A stretch of 17,624 nt of DNA from CAZTLE01 sp964614415 (GTDB taxonomy: Bacteria; Bacteroidota; Bacteroidia; Flavobacteriales; Flavobacteriaceae). The stretch covers positions 1 through 17,624 of the forward strand of contig CAZTLE010000076.1 of the NCBI GenBank assembly GCA_964614415.1, written 5' to 3'. Positions 9,037 through 15,509 of this stretch are shown here, in pieces. Position 1 is the first letter of the stretch; each line of letters starts with the position of its first letter. A program made the position numbers and the translations under genes. The notes below the pieces were generated by a model. The model worked only from the letters and a program-made list of their open reading frames with translations. It ran no database searches and was not told the DNA's origin.

Positions 9037-9327
9037 AACAACCTCAGGGAACACACTTTGTGCTGCATTATTCAGGAAACACTCAATAACATTTTAAGTA
9101 TGCCGAAGCAAAAGAAGTTTCGGTATCGATCGAAAAACAAGATGATCATATTGAAGTGAGTATTAAGGACAATGGAATAGGTTTCAATCTTACTAAAAAA
9201 ACTTGATTCAATAGGCAATCTGGGTATGAGGACGCTTCTGGAGCGTTCGAGAATCATAGGTTCCAACCTGAACATAAATCGCACCGAAGGCCGGGGTACC
9301 TAAACAACGCTCACAATACCCGTGTAG
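9037..9327 (+). pseudogene. Decayed C-terminal remnant of a HisKA_3-type histidine kinase
   Basis: Starting straight after the response-regulator stop, the three frames pieced together give the C-terminal ATPase region of a sensor kinase of the NarX/LiaS kind. The N-box is CIIQETLNNIL then KYAEAKEV, the D-box is SIKDNGIGFNL, then LDSIGNLGMRTLLERS and a final TTLTIPV before TAG 9325. The frame breaks near 9091-9098, where one A seems missing, and again in an A7 run at 9195-9201, where one A seems extra. A TAA at 9301-9303 interrupts the end. The sensor, membrane and His-phosphotransfer parts are missing altogether. This is most simply the former partner of the regulator at 8389. A sequencing slip could explain a homopolymer frameshift but not the 5' loss and the stop. 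Confidence 0.8.
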
Positions 9328-9377
9328 TCTTGCTATGGAAACACGGCAGTGCGGAACGCTAAGAAACGTAAACGAGC

Positions 9378-9445
9378 TACGTAATCCTGCGTAAAAATTA
9401 CGTGCCACTACTTATTGTCAATGCCCAAAGCCTTTACTACGTTAG
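9378..9445 (+). promoter_or_regulatory. ACGT-triad promoter, copy 1 (before the orphan receiver)
   Basis: Boxes lie at 9378 (TACGTA), 9388 (TGCGTA) and 9399 (TACGTG), spaced 10 and 11 bases. CTTATTG at 9411-9417 contains a -33-like TTG, and TACGTTAG at 9438-9445 resembles the Bacteroidota -7 box TAnnTTTG. Over the first 38 bases, 26 match copy 2 without gaps. An extra ACGTA at 9366 adds a possible fourth box. Because the -7 box lies at 9438, translation should begin downstream of it. Confidence 0.6.
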
Positions 9446-9461
9446 CCAAAATACCCAGTCC

Positions 9462-9821
9462 GTGAATCTAGGTCCTATTCTTATTGCCCACAGTGATGTG
9501 ATATACTGCACATCAATTCGTTCGGAGTTACTACGAAACGGATATCAGGTTTCCATCCCTATCGCAAATGAATATGCCGCGCTGGGATACCTCATAAAAT
9601 ACAAGCCCAGGCTGGCCATCCTGGAAGCGTCGTTCGCTACTATAATGAAAACCGATATTGAGAACTGGAGTCGTTCCGAATACGTGCAAACTCAATTTAT
9701 ACTTGTAGAAGATTATGCCCAAAAGGACATACCAGACCCTTATTGTTTCGTCTATAAAGAGGATTCTCCTTCTACTATTTTGAATCACGTCAATACTATT
9801 AATAGCGCACATAATCCCTAA
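9462..9821 (+). CDS. Orphan receiver-like protein lacking the phospho-acceptor Asp
   Basis: The 119-residue protein aligns end to end with the receiver domain of the regulator at 8389 but has no DNA-binding domain. Matching segments are PILIAHSD for TIVIADDH, ELLRNGYQV for ELMSNGYNV, KPRLAILEASF for KPDLAILDIDM, and CFVYKEDSPSTI for GYLLKEDSFFEI. The two acidic-pocket Asp residues become His and Ser, the phospho-acceptor Asp becomes Glu, the switch Ser is lost, and the Lys is kept. It therefore cannot be phosphorylated in the normal way; it may be a locked or phosphomimetic partner-binding domain. I chose GTG 9462 because it follows the predicted promoter; the frame is open to GTG 9402, but that start lies inside the ACGT boxes. 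No ATG fits, so a dying duplicate is an alternative. Confidence 0.6.
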   Translation: MNLGPILIAHSDVIYCTSIRSELLRNGYQVSIPIANEYAALGYLIKYKPRLAILEASFATIMKTDIENWSRSEYVQTQFILVEDYAQKDIPDPYCFVYKEDSPSTILNHVNTINSAHNP

Positions 9822-9831
9822 AACTTTCAAT

Positions 9832-9899
9832 TACGTAATACTACGTATTTAATACGTATTCGTTCTTATGGTTTCACCTACTCCTCTAAGATAACTTAG
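9832..9899 (+). promoter_or_regulatory. ACGT-triad promoter, copy 2 (before the noncoding stretch)
   Basis: Three perfect TACGTA palindromes start at 9832, 9842 and 9853, spaced 10 and 11 bases. GTTCTTAT follows at 9862-9869, then TAACTTAG at 9892-9899 in the -7 position. Over the first 38 bases it matches copy 3 at 32 positions with no gaps. A transcript would start near 9906, with no good start codon nearby. Confidence 0.65.
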
Positions 9900-9923
9900 C
9901 ATACTATAATAAGGTTCTAAAAC

Positions 9924-9985
9924 GGAGTACATCGGGCTATTGAAAGCCTGGCCGATAAAAGACATAAAGGCTTTAGGTATACTCC
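9924..9985 (+). ncRNA. Candidate structured RNA or leader element
   Basis: An outer stem pairs GGAGTA (9924-9929) with TACTCC (9980-9985). Inside, ATCG+GGCT (9931-9938) pairs with AGCC (9945-9948) and CGAT (9953-9956). A competing stem pairs AAAGCC (9943-9948) with GGCTTT (9969-9974), so the two inner folds exclude each other, as in attenuators. It begins about 18 bases after the expected start of the transcript from promoter copy 2. No known RNA family was recognised; this rests on hand-found pairing only. Confidence 0.35.
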
Positions 9986-10226
9986 ATCGATAGTTTTTGT
10001 GAATTGTTTAATAACCGAACCATATCCTGCGTCAATCCAACCGATTACGCCATCTATTAAAGGTAAATTAAGGTTACTAGGTAAATAGACTAGGGTATTG
10101 ATTGGTCGAAGAGGCGCAGGTTCTGTTTCGAAAAGTGGTTTTAGAGTGGGGGAGCAACAAACCGATAATACCACGTGAATTTTCATAGACTGCGATCTTG
10201 TATCGCTGGTCTGGGTAGGAAATCAT

Positions 10227-10247
10227 CCCCTGGTCTGGGGTCAGGGG
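10227..10247 (+). other. GC-rich hairpin in the leader region
   Basis: CCCCTG (10227-10232) pairs with CAGGGG (10242-10247), extendable by one T-A pair. CCCC can instead pair with GGGG at 10237-10240. No T-run follows, so it is not a classical terminator. It lies 45 bases before the small Cys/His protein gene and could affect its translation or stability. Confidence 0.35.
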
Positions 10248-10292
10248 AGGTTTCCAAATCGATTTGAAGCCACTATCTCGAAATAACACAGT

Positions 10293-10562
10293 ATGTCGAT
10301 GTATCATCTTTTTATTCGGAAGAAAAACAACAAAGTATGGAAGTATTTTGCTTGTAAATTGCGCGGGCATTCTTTAAAAAGAATTTCAAACGGAAGTATC
10401 TATACCGAGGAATTGGAATGCTCAACCTGTAAAAGGAAATTCACAACAGACGGGTACGGAAGAGTTGTTAAGTACACCGAATACTGGGAGGAAAATCACG
10501 CTTTCTTCCGGCAGTACCTGAAAGAGCACAGTGGTATCAAAAGAGATTATCAGAACCCTTGA
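10293..10562 (+). CDS. Small Cys/His (zinc-ribbon-like) protein
   Basis: The 89-residue protein is basic and has no signal peptide or membrane helix. Cys21 and His26 (CKLRGH) and Cys43 and Cys46 (CSTC) could bind one zinc ion, in a C-x4-H...C-x2-C layout. The middle (SNGSIYTEELECSTCKRKFTTDGYGRVVKY) alternates in a way typical of short beta hairpins, and the C-terminus is helical and charged. Composition and an ordinary start (ATG 10293, or 10299) make it look like a real gene. The function is unknown; I have only a vague memory of similar small proteins in flavobacteria. It may be read from promoter copy 2 through a leader of nearly 390 bases, and a strong hairpin follows it. Confidence 0.65.
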   Translation: MSMYHLFIRKKNNKVWKYFACKLRGHSLKRISNGSIYTEELECSTCKRKFTTDGYGRVVKYTEYWEENHAFFRQYLKEHSGIKRDYQNP

Positions 10563-10581
10563 TTATGGGGTAGTCAACCGG

Positions 10582-10602
10582 GAGGTATTTAGCTCGTACC
10601 TC
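10582..10602 (+). terminator. Weak hairpin after the small Cys/His gene
   Basis: GAGGTA (10582-10587) pairs with TACCTC (10597-10602) around a 9-base loop, 20 bases after the stop codon. An AT-rich tract (TATTTACTTTAATT) follows, without a pure T-run. It is a possible but weak terminator. Confidence 0.4.
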
Positions 10603-10647
10603 TATTTACTTTAATTGATCAATTTTTCTCATAGAATTGAGCTATTT

Positions 10648-10690
10648 GAATTCCTCCGATGTGAAATTCATCGGGGGAATTCTCTTTATA
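10648..10690 (+). terminator. Strong hairpin, probable terminator before promoter copy 3
   Basis: A 14-base stem (10648-10661 with 10669-10682) contains a single U-G wobble and a 7-base loop; the arms begin GAATTCC and end GGAATTC. TCTTTATA follows. It separates the small Cys/His gene from promoter copy 3, so it probably insulates the two units. The symmetrical outer part could also work on the opposite strand. Confidence 0.65.
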
Positions 10691-10701
10691 CGCCCGCATG
10701 C

Positions 10702-10769
10702 TACGTGGTACTACGTACTTAATACGTGGTGGTTCTTATTTCCAGGCTTTTCGGCCCATAGTAGCTTGC
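10702..10769 (+). promoter_or_regulatory. ACGT-triad promoter, copy 3 (before the CSLREA protein)
   Basis: Boxes are TACGTG at 10702, TACGTA at 10712 and TACGTG at 10723, again spaced 10 and 11. GTTCTTAT is at 10732-10739 and TAGCTTGC at 10762-10769 in the -7 position. The expected transcript start near 10776 leaves a short leader of about 23 bases before ATG 10799. Confidence 0.65.
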
Positions 10770-10798
10770 ACATAACTAAAAATATCAATAAAAAGATC

Positions 10799-12814
10799 AT
10801 GAAAAAAAATCCCCTATCCTCAGGAATACTTGTGTTTTGTCTATTGTGTACATCAACACTGCTCGGACAGGTTCAACAAGTTCAAAATGAAACCCAGACT
10901 TCAACTCCCTACACACCACGCTATGCGGAGGAAGTCGATATCGAAAAGGTAAGACTTGAAAAAATAGAGACCGAAAGAACAAATCGGTCAACCACATTTG
11001 TCGTAACTAAAGTTGAAGATACCAATGACTTTGTTTGTGATGCCGATTGCTCGCTTCGAGAAGCAGTTTATGCGAGTAGCAATACCGCTGGAAACGACAT
11101 CATCACCTTCTCTTCTCTATTTGACACCCCACAGACCATTATCCTAACTCTTGGGCAAATTGAATTTGGGGGGCCTGGTGGCATAGGTGGTAATCACATA
11201 GTGAATGGTCCTGGTGAGGACCTATTGACCATAGATGCCCAAAATAACAGCCGCATATTCTATTTGGGTTTTGCCCACATGACATTGGAATTGACAGACA
11301 TGAGTCTGATCAATGCAAATTCCGCCAGTAGTAATCCTTATGGCAACTATGGAGGTGCTATCCTAAACCTGGGAGTCGCTGGTAGCGGCCAGAAGGATAT
11401 GACATTGAGAAACGTAACCATCCGGAATTCCAGGACGGCTTTTGGCGGCGGCATGTCCGGATTGCGTTCACACTGGCTGCTCGAAAATGTGACCTTTGAC
11501 GGCAATTACGGCAATAGCTGGGGTTCTGCTTTCGAAAGCGAAGGCGGTAATGTCATCATGAACAATTGTGCGGTGATTAACAGCACAGGTTCAGATGCTA
11601 TCAAGCCCTTTGCTTCGAGTTTTGTTCAATTGGATGCATTCCTTACGGCCAACAATACTACTTTCAGCGGCAATAACTCATTTAGGCCTGCCTCTGTGAT
11701 ACTAGCAACCGGAGCGAGTAACACAGCCCATGTAAACCTCAACAGTTGCACCATTACCAACAATACCTCAACCAATGCGGCTATCGTGTACAGCGGTAAT
11801 GCTATCATTGAGAGCCATAACTCCATTATTTCAGGTAACCAAAATAATAACGGATTCTCCGATATCAATGGTGGTAATCTGGTTAGTGGCAGCAGCTACA
11901 ATCTTATTGGTGTCGGAGGAGGACTTACCAACAATGTCGATAATAACATAGTGGGTATAGACGATCCGGTATTGGACGCTTTAACCAATAATGGCGGCAC
12001 TACCTCATATCATCACGTACCCTCCAATTCTTCCAGTCCGGCATACAACGCTGGAGATTCCTCCTCATTGACGACTGATCAGCTAGGGAATCCCAGAGGT
12101 GTTTATGGAGCCGATGACATAGGGGCCATAGAAGTACAACAAATAGATCTGGAAGTAAATGCCATAGCTTATTTAGAAGGTCCTTCATCAGACCCATTTG
12201 TCAATGAAGAAAGTCTAATGCGCGATAATCTGAGAACCGGATCGCTAATCCCAACTACCTCTCCATACACAGATAACTTAACATGTGATGCTTCGGTGTT
12301 CATCCCTACGGGAGTAGATGCGATTGTGGATTGGGTATGGGTAGAGCTGAGAAATCCTGTTGATAACACCATCGTCATTAGCTCCCGGTCGGCCTTACTA
12401 CAGCGCGACGGAGATATTGTAGATGTAGATGGAGTTTCAGCAGTTACTTTCACTGATACTCCACCGGATAATTACTATGTAGTTGTGAATCATCGTAACC
12501 ACTTGGGAATCATCTCTGCAGCCACTTTCGCTCTTACCGATTTGAATTCCACTTCGATTGATCTTGCTTCCAGTTCCGGAAGTGTAGGCGGAGGTACTGC
12601 AGGAGTGGTCCTGCTTGGCAATGGCAAATATGCAATGTACGGAGGAGATTATGATGAAAACGGTCAAATTCTCAATACCGATATCCAAAGCGCAATCCTG
12701 GTAACGGGAACTGCCGGCTATGACCATGCAGATTGTGACATGAACGGTCAGATCCTCAACACAGATATTCAACTTATTATGACACCGAATGCCGGTAAGG
12801 GACAACAGTTCTAG
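10799..12814 (+). CDS. Secreted CSLREA / choice-of-anchor Q protein with dockerin-like C-terminus
   Basis: The 671-residue protein has a signal peptide (GILVFCLLCTSTLLGQ). CSLREA at residues 84-89 is the hallmark N-terminal motif of a family of secreted beta-helix proteins. Residues 100-385 contain Asn/Ser/Gly-rich turns suggesting a right-handed parallel beta-helix. Residues 388-445 resemble the choice-of-anchor Q region (NNGGTTSYHH...DIGAIE). From 446 comes a known Bacteroidota C-terminal module (AYLEGPS, WVELRNP, SALLQRDGDIVDVDG, VVVNHRNHLGI). The end has two 12-residue calcium-type loops, DYDENGQILNTD (617-628) and DCDMNGQILNTD (645-656), and GKGQQF. The frame is open from 10637, but ATG 10799 is preferred: it gives the signal peptide and follows promoter copy 3. 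It is likely a surface adhesin; no enzyme motif is seen. Confidence 0.8.
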   Translation: MKKNPLSSGILVFCLLCTSTLLGQVQQVQNETQTSTPYTPRYAEEVDIEKVRLEKIETERTNRSTTFVVTKVEDTNDFVCDADCSLREAVYASSNTAGNDIITFSSLFDTPQTIILTLGQIEFGGPGGIGGNHIVNGPGEDLLTIDAQNNSRIFYLGFAHMTLELTDMSLINANSASSNPYGNYGGAILNLGVAGSGQKDMTLRNVTIRNSRTAFGGGMSGLRSHWLLENVTFDGNYGNSWGSAFESEGGNVIMNNCAVINSTGSDAIKPFASSFVQLDAFLTANNTTFSGNNSFRPASVILATGASNTAHVNLNSCTITNNTSTNAAIVYSGNAIIESHNSIISGNQNNNGFSDINGGNLVSGSSYNLIGVGGGLTNNVDNNIVGIDDPVLDALTNNGGTTSYHHVPSNSSSPAYNAGDSSSLTTDQLGNPRGVYGADDIGAIEVQQIDLEVNAIAYLEGPSSDPFVNEESLMRDNLRTGSLIPTTSPYTDNLTCDASVFIPTGVDAIVDWVWVELRNPVDNTIVISSRSALLQRDGDIVDVDGVSAVTFTDTPPDNYYVVVNHRNHLGIISAATFALTDLNSTSIDLASSSGSVGGGTAGVVLLGNGKYAMYGGDYDENGQILNTDIQSAILVTGTAGYDHADCDMNGQILNTDIQLIMTPNAGKGQQF

Positions 12815-12886
12815 GCGGATAATCATTTTACCAGCCCACCGGTCTTACAGGACTATCGGGAGAAGTAACCTAATTAATAGAATCAC

Positions 12887-15169
12887 ATGAAATCAATATA
12901 TACAGCCTTTGCGCTTTTAATTTCAGTAGTGGCATTCGGTCAAAACATTACGCTGTCCCTTGAGAATGCCCAAATAACCAATGACGGATCAAACGCCTTC
13001 TATGAAGTCGATGTGATGATCTCCGCAGACCAGAACTACACCCAGGGTACAGGGCAGTTCTTCATCGATTACAATACCGCGGCCTTTGGTCCCAGTATTT
13101 TCGCTAACAATGGTATTACCTACGAACGTCCTACAAATTCCATCCTGGGTAGTCAATCATTCACGGTAGACAACTATAGTACTTTTATTGTCAATGACAA
13201 TACGGCATCAACAGTTTCCCTGCTCTGGCAACAGTTCTGGAGTGCCGGAACCATAGGCACTAATGTTACAAATACCCCAAGTTTACTGGTTCACATAAAA
13301 ATGGAACTCGTTAGTACCCTGGTAGACCCGGGGGTGTGTCTTAATACCACAGATCCTTTTGATGATCAGTTCTTTACCGCATGCGGCCCCTTTACGCCTT
13401 CACCGGCGGGGGCGGATTGTATCAACTCACCCGGAACGCAACTTTTAAACTATACCCCGGACTGTACCAACGCAGGAATTGATGTTTGTTCCGGAACCAC
13501 AACAACATGGAACGGCACTGCCTGGGACAACGGTACTCCCGATTCCACAATGAGCGTTGTCATTTCGGGTAACTATGATTCCTCAACCAATGGCAACCTT
13601 GAAGGATGTGAATTAACCATTCAAAGTTCAGCCACGGTAACTGTGCAGGCCGGTGGTTACCTGAATATCCAAAACCACATTACTGTAGACGGTAGTTTGA
13701 TTGTTCAACATCAAGGATCTGTCGTCCAGGTAAGTGATCTGGCGACAGTGACTAACAATGGGACTATCAATGTTAACATGACCACTCCTGTTCTTCAGAC
13801 CAGGGATTTCATGGTTATGGGTAGCCCAATGACGGCTGAAACCCGCACCGGGGTTTATAACTCGGCATTTCTGGTGTTGCAACATACGCCTTCAAACTTC
13901 ATCCCGCATCCCGGAGTTCCGGCAGGAGGAACGAATTTTGCGGATGACAATGGCGACTTTTGGAGCCAATTTGCCACCGGGCCCATCAATGTCGGTGAAG
14001 GTTATATTGTAAGGCCGCAAAGTTCTTATACGGATCCCGCTAATACCACCTATAGTTTCACGCACAGTACGGGTACACTTAACAACGGGGTTGTTACACG
14101 GTCGATCGTTTTCAATGGTTTGGCTGCAAATCCCGACGGAACACCCAACGTTCTTTCCAATCCCTACCCGTCGGCGATTTCGGCCAATGATCTTATCAAT
14201 ACCAATACGCTTATTACCGAAGTATACTTCTGGGAGCACCTAACACCTCCGGGTTCTACACTTCCCGGTGCAGGCGGGTACAATTTTGACATGGACGACA
14301 TCTCAATGTATAACCTGTCGGGTGGTGTAGCCGCTGCCAATGATACTGGAACAAGCACGCAGCCCAACGGCCTTATTTCTACAGGACAGGGATTTGGTGT
14401 AAAAGCCAGAGGCGCAGGAACAGTGGAATTCAATAACAGTATGCGCCGAACCACAGGTAATAATACACTAAGAAACCCTGACGAAGGTCTTAACAAGATA
14501 TGGCTTCAGGTTAGTAGCCCTGACTACGAGCTACGAAGTAATACACTTGTTGCCTTCAACCCCGTTGCCTCTCCGGACATAGATCCGGGTTATGATAGCG
14601 ATCGAATTGCAACAATAATTTCCTTGTTCTCGCATCTGGAAGACGGAAGTGAAGAACTCGGTATTCAAACCCTGGAGGCTTTCGACACCGAAATGAAAGT
14701 ACCTATGGGCTTCGCAAGTCAGGTAGATGAGTTTCTCAGCTACACTATTTCAATTGTCAATACAGAGGGTGGCGAGATGGCTAATGCGACGGTTTTTCTG
14801 GCCGACAATCTACTCAATACCGTCACCAACCTTACAGATCAGGACTATTCCTTTACAAGTAGTAAAGGAACTTTTCCGAATCGCTTTACGCTGTTTTTTG
14901 AAAATGAAGCTGTATTGAACCTCCCCGAAAGTCATTTGAGCAATATCGCCATATATCCTAATCCTGTGAGTGATATCCTTAATGTGGTATCACCGCTGGA
15001 TGATATCAAAGGCCTGACGCTCTATGATATCTCCGGTAGAATAGTACACAAGCAACGTATTGACCAAACCCATGGGGTCATTGACTTATCCGCACTGCCT
15101 GTGGCCATATACCTGCTTGAGGTGACTACGCAACAAGGAACAACAACTAAAAAGATCGTGAAACGGTAA
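12887..15169 (+). CDS. T9SS-exported modular surface protein, paralogue 1
   Basis: The 760-residue protein starts with a signal peptide (AFALLISVVAFGQN). Residues 19 to about 197 form a domain shared with the two downstream paralogues: FYEVDVMIS, GQFFIDYN, LLWQQFWS, LLVHIK, and four Cys (GVC, TAC, ADC, PDC). I compare its pattern with cohesin-type jelly-roll domains; this is inference. Residues about 200-330 are beta-rich repeats (TVTVQAGGYLNIQNHITVDG). Residues 330-680 form a long region typical of large secreted flavobacterial proteins (NVGEGYIVRPQSS, VLSNPYPSAI). Residues 686-760 form a T9SS type A sorting domain (NIAIYPNPVSDILNVV, LYDISGRIV, AIYLLEVTT, KKIVKR), so it should be exported and attached to the surface. 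It lies 72 bases after the CSLREA gene. Confidence 0.85.
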   Translation: MKSIYTAFALLISVVAFGQNITLSLENAQITNDGSNAFYEVDVMISADQNYTQGTGQFFIDYNTAAFGPSIFANNGITYERPTNSILGSQSFTVDNYSTFIVNDNTASTVSLLWQQFWSAGTIGTNVTNTPSLLVHIKMELVSTLVDPGVCLNTTDPFDDQFFTACGPFTPSPAGADCINSPGTQLLNYTPDCTNAGIDVCSGTTTTWNGTAWDNGTPDSTMSVVISGNYDSSTNGNLEGCELTIQSSATVTVQAGGYLNIQNHITVDGSLIVQHQGSVVQVSDLATVTNNGTINVNMTTPVLQTRDFMVMGSPMTAETRTGVYNSAFLVLQHTPSNFIPHPGVPAGGTNFADDNGDFWSQFATGPINVGEGYIVRPQSSYTDPANTTYSFTHSTGTLNNGVVTRSIVFNGLAANPDGTPNVLSNPYPSAISANDLINTNTLITEVYFWEHLTPPGSTLPGAGGYNFDMDDISMYNLSGGVAAANDTGTSTQPNGLISTGQGFGVKARGAGTVEFNNSMRRTTGNNTLRNPDEGLNKIWLQVSSPDYELRSNTLVAFNPVASPDIDPGYDSDRIATIISLFSHLEDGSEELGIQTLEAFDTEMKVPMGFASQVDEFLSYTISIVNTEGGEMANATVFLADNLLNTVTNLTDQDYSFTSSKGTFPNRFTLFFENEAVLNLPESHLSNIAIYPNPVSDILNVVSPLDDIKGLTLYDISGRIVHKQRIDQTHGVIDLSALPVAIYLLEVTTQQGTTTKKIVKR

Positions 15170-15253
15170 GAGCATGCAACTGTGAGGATGCATGGGAAGG
15201 TTATAAACCTGACCATCATAACTCGTCTGTTTCCGGAAAAACCAACAGAAACA

Positions 15254-15418
15254 ATGAAAGTAGAATCCATTAGAGACCTTATCACTAATAGCTTGGAGTT
15301 AGCCTACGGTTCACCAGGGCATCTTGATCTCCTCAATTTCTATGTCGAGAACATTGCCCAACGGGGTTCCGCAAAAGCAACCATGACTGTATCTAAATCA
15401 AACTACGCTTTTGCATAG
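15254..15418 (+). CDS. Small 54-residue ORF, copy 1, unknown function
   Basis: The ORF encodes 54 residues, with the central pattern SLELAYGSP, HLDLLNFY and ENIAQRG then AKAT, and no Cys or signal peptide. It sits between paralogues 1 and 2. Copy 2 at 16446 keeps the length and reading frame with no indel. Comparing codons by hand, I count four silent and about a dozen amino-acid changes, many conservative (Asp/Glu, Val/Ile, Leu/Val). That argues weakly for a translated peptide, although a recent duplication could also explain the open frame. The frame is open back to 15182, but the similarity becomes strong only from ATG 15254. I do not recognise the family. Confidence 0.5.
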   Translation: MKVESIRDLITNSLELAYGSPGHLDLLNFYVENIAQRGSAKATMTVSKSNYAFA

Positions 15419-15426
15419 CTATGAAA

Positions 15427-15450
15427 GCCTCCTGTTTTGGCACGGGAGGC
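15427..15450 (+). other. Conserved hairpin after the 54-residue ORF, copy 1
   Basis: GCCTCCTGT (15427-15435) pairs with ACGGGAGGC (15442-15450), 9 pairs with one U-G wobble and loop TTTGGC. The same stem follows copy 2 with base changes that keep the pairing. No T-run follows, so if it ends transcription it is not classical; it may also stabilise or process the message between the two genes. Confidence 0.55.
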
Positions 15451-15509
15451 TGCTCCAAACCACCATAGGCCAACTAAAGGATATGCAGTACTAAATACCC
15501 CTCAATGTC

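Larger units (their letters stand above)
9822..10292. other. 471-base stretch without a convincing gene
   Basis: It holds promoter copy 2 (9832-9899), a foldable segment at 9924-9985, and a GC-rich hairpin at 10227-10248. No reading frame here has family features: the open frames on the - strand have odd composition and no signal peptide or motif. CTGGTCTGGG occurs twice, at 10206 and 10230. It is either a long leader of the small gene at 10293 or a noncoding RNA locus. Confidence 0.5.

Noticed and set aside
9402..9461. GTG 9402 as start of the receiver-only protein
   Set aside because: It lies within the third ACGT box and upstream of the -7 box, so it would not be on the transcript.
9917..10186. 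89-residue ORF on the - strand in the gene-free stretch
   Set aside because: It has no family motif, unusual composition, and it opposes a convincing promoter.
10637..10798. Longer N-terminus for the CSLREA protein from ATG 10637
   Set aside because: This stretch contains a terminator-like hairpin and promoter copy 3, and the extra residues would hide the signal peptide.
12437..12826. 129-residue - strand ORF opposite the CSLREA protein end
   Set aside because: It mirrors a well-supported coding region and lacks any protein features.
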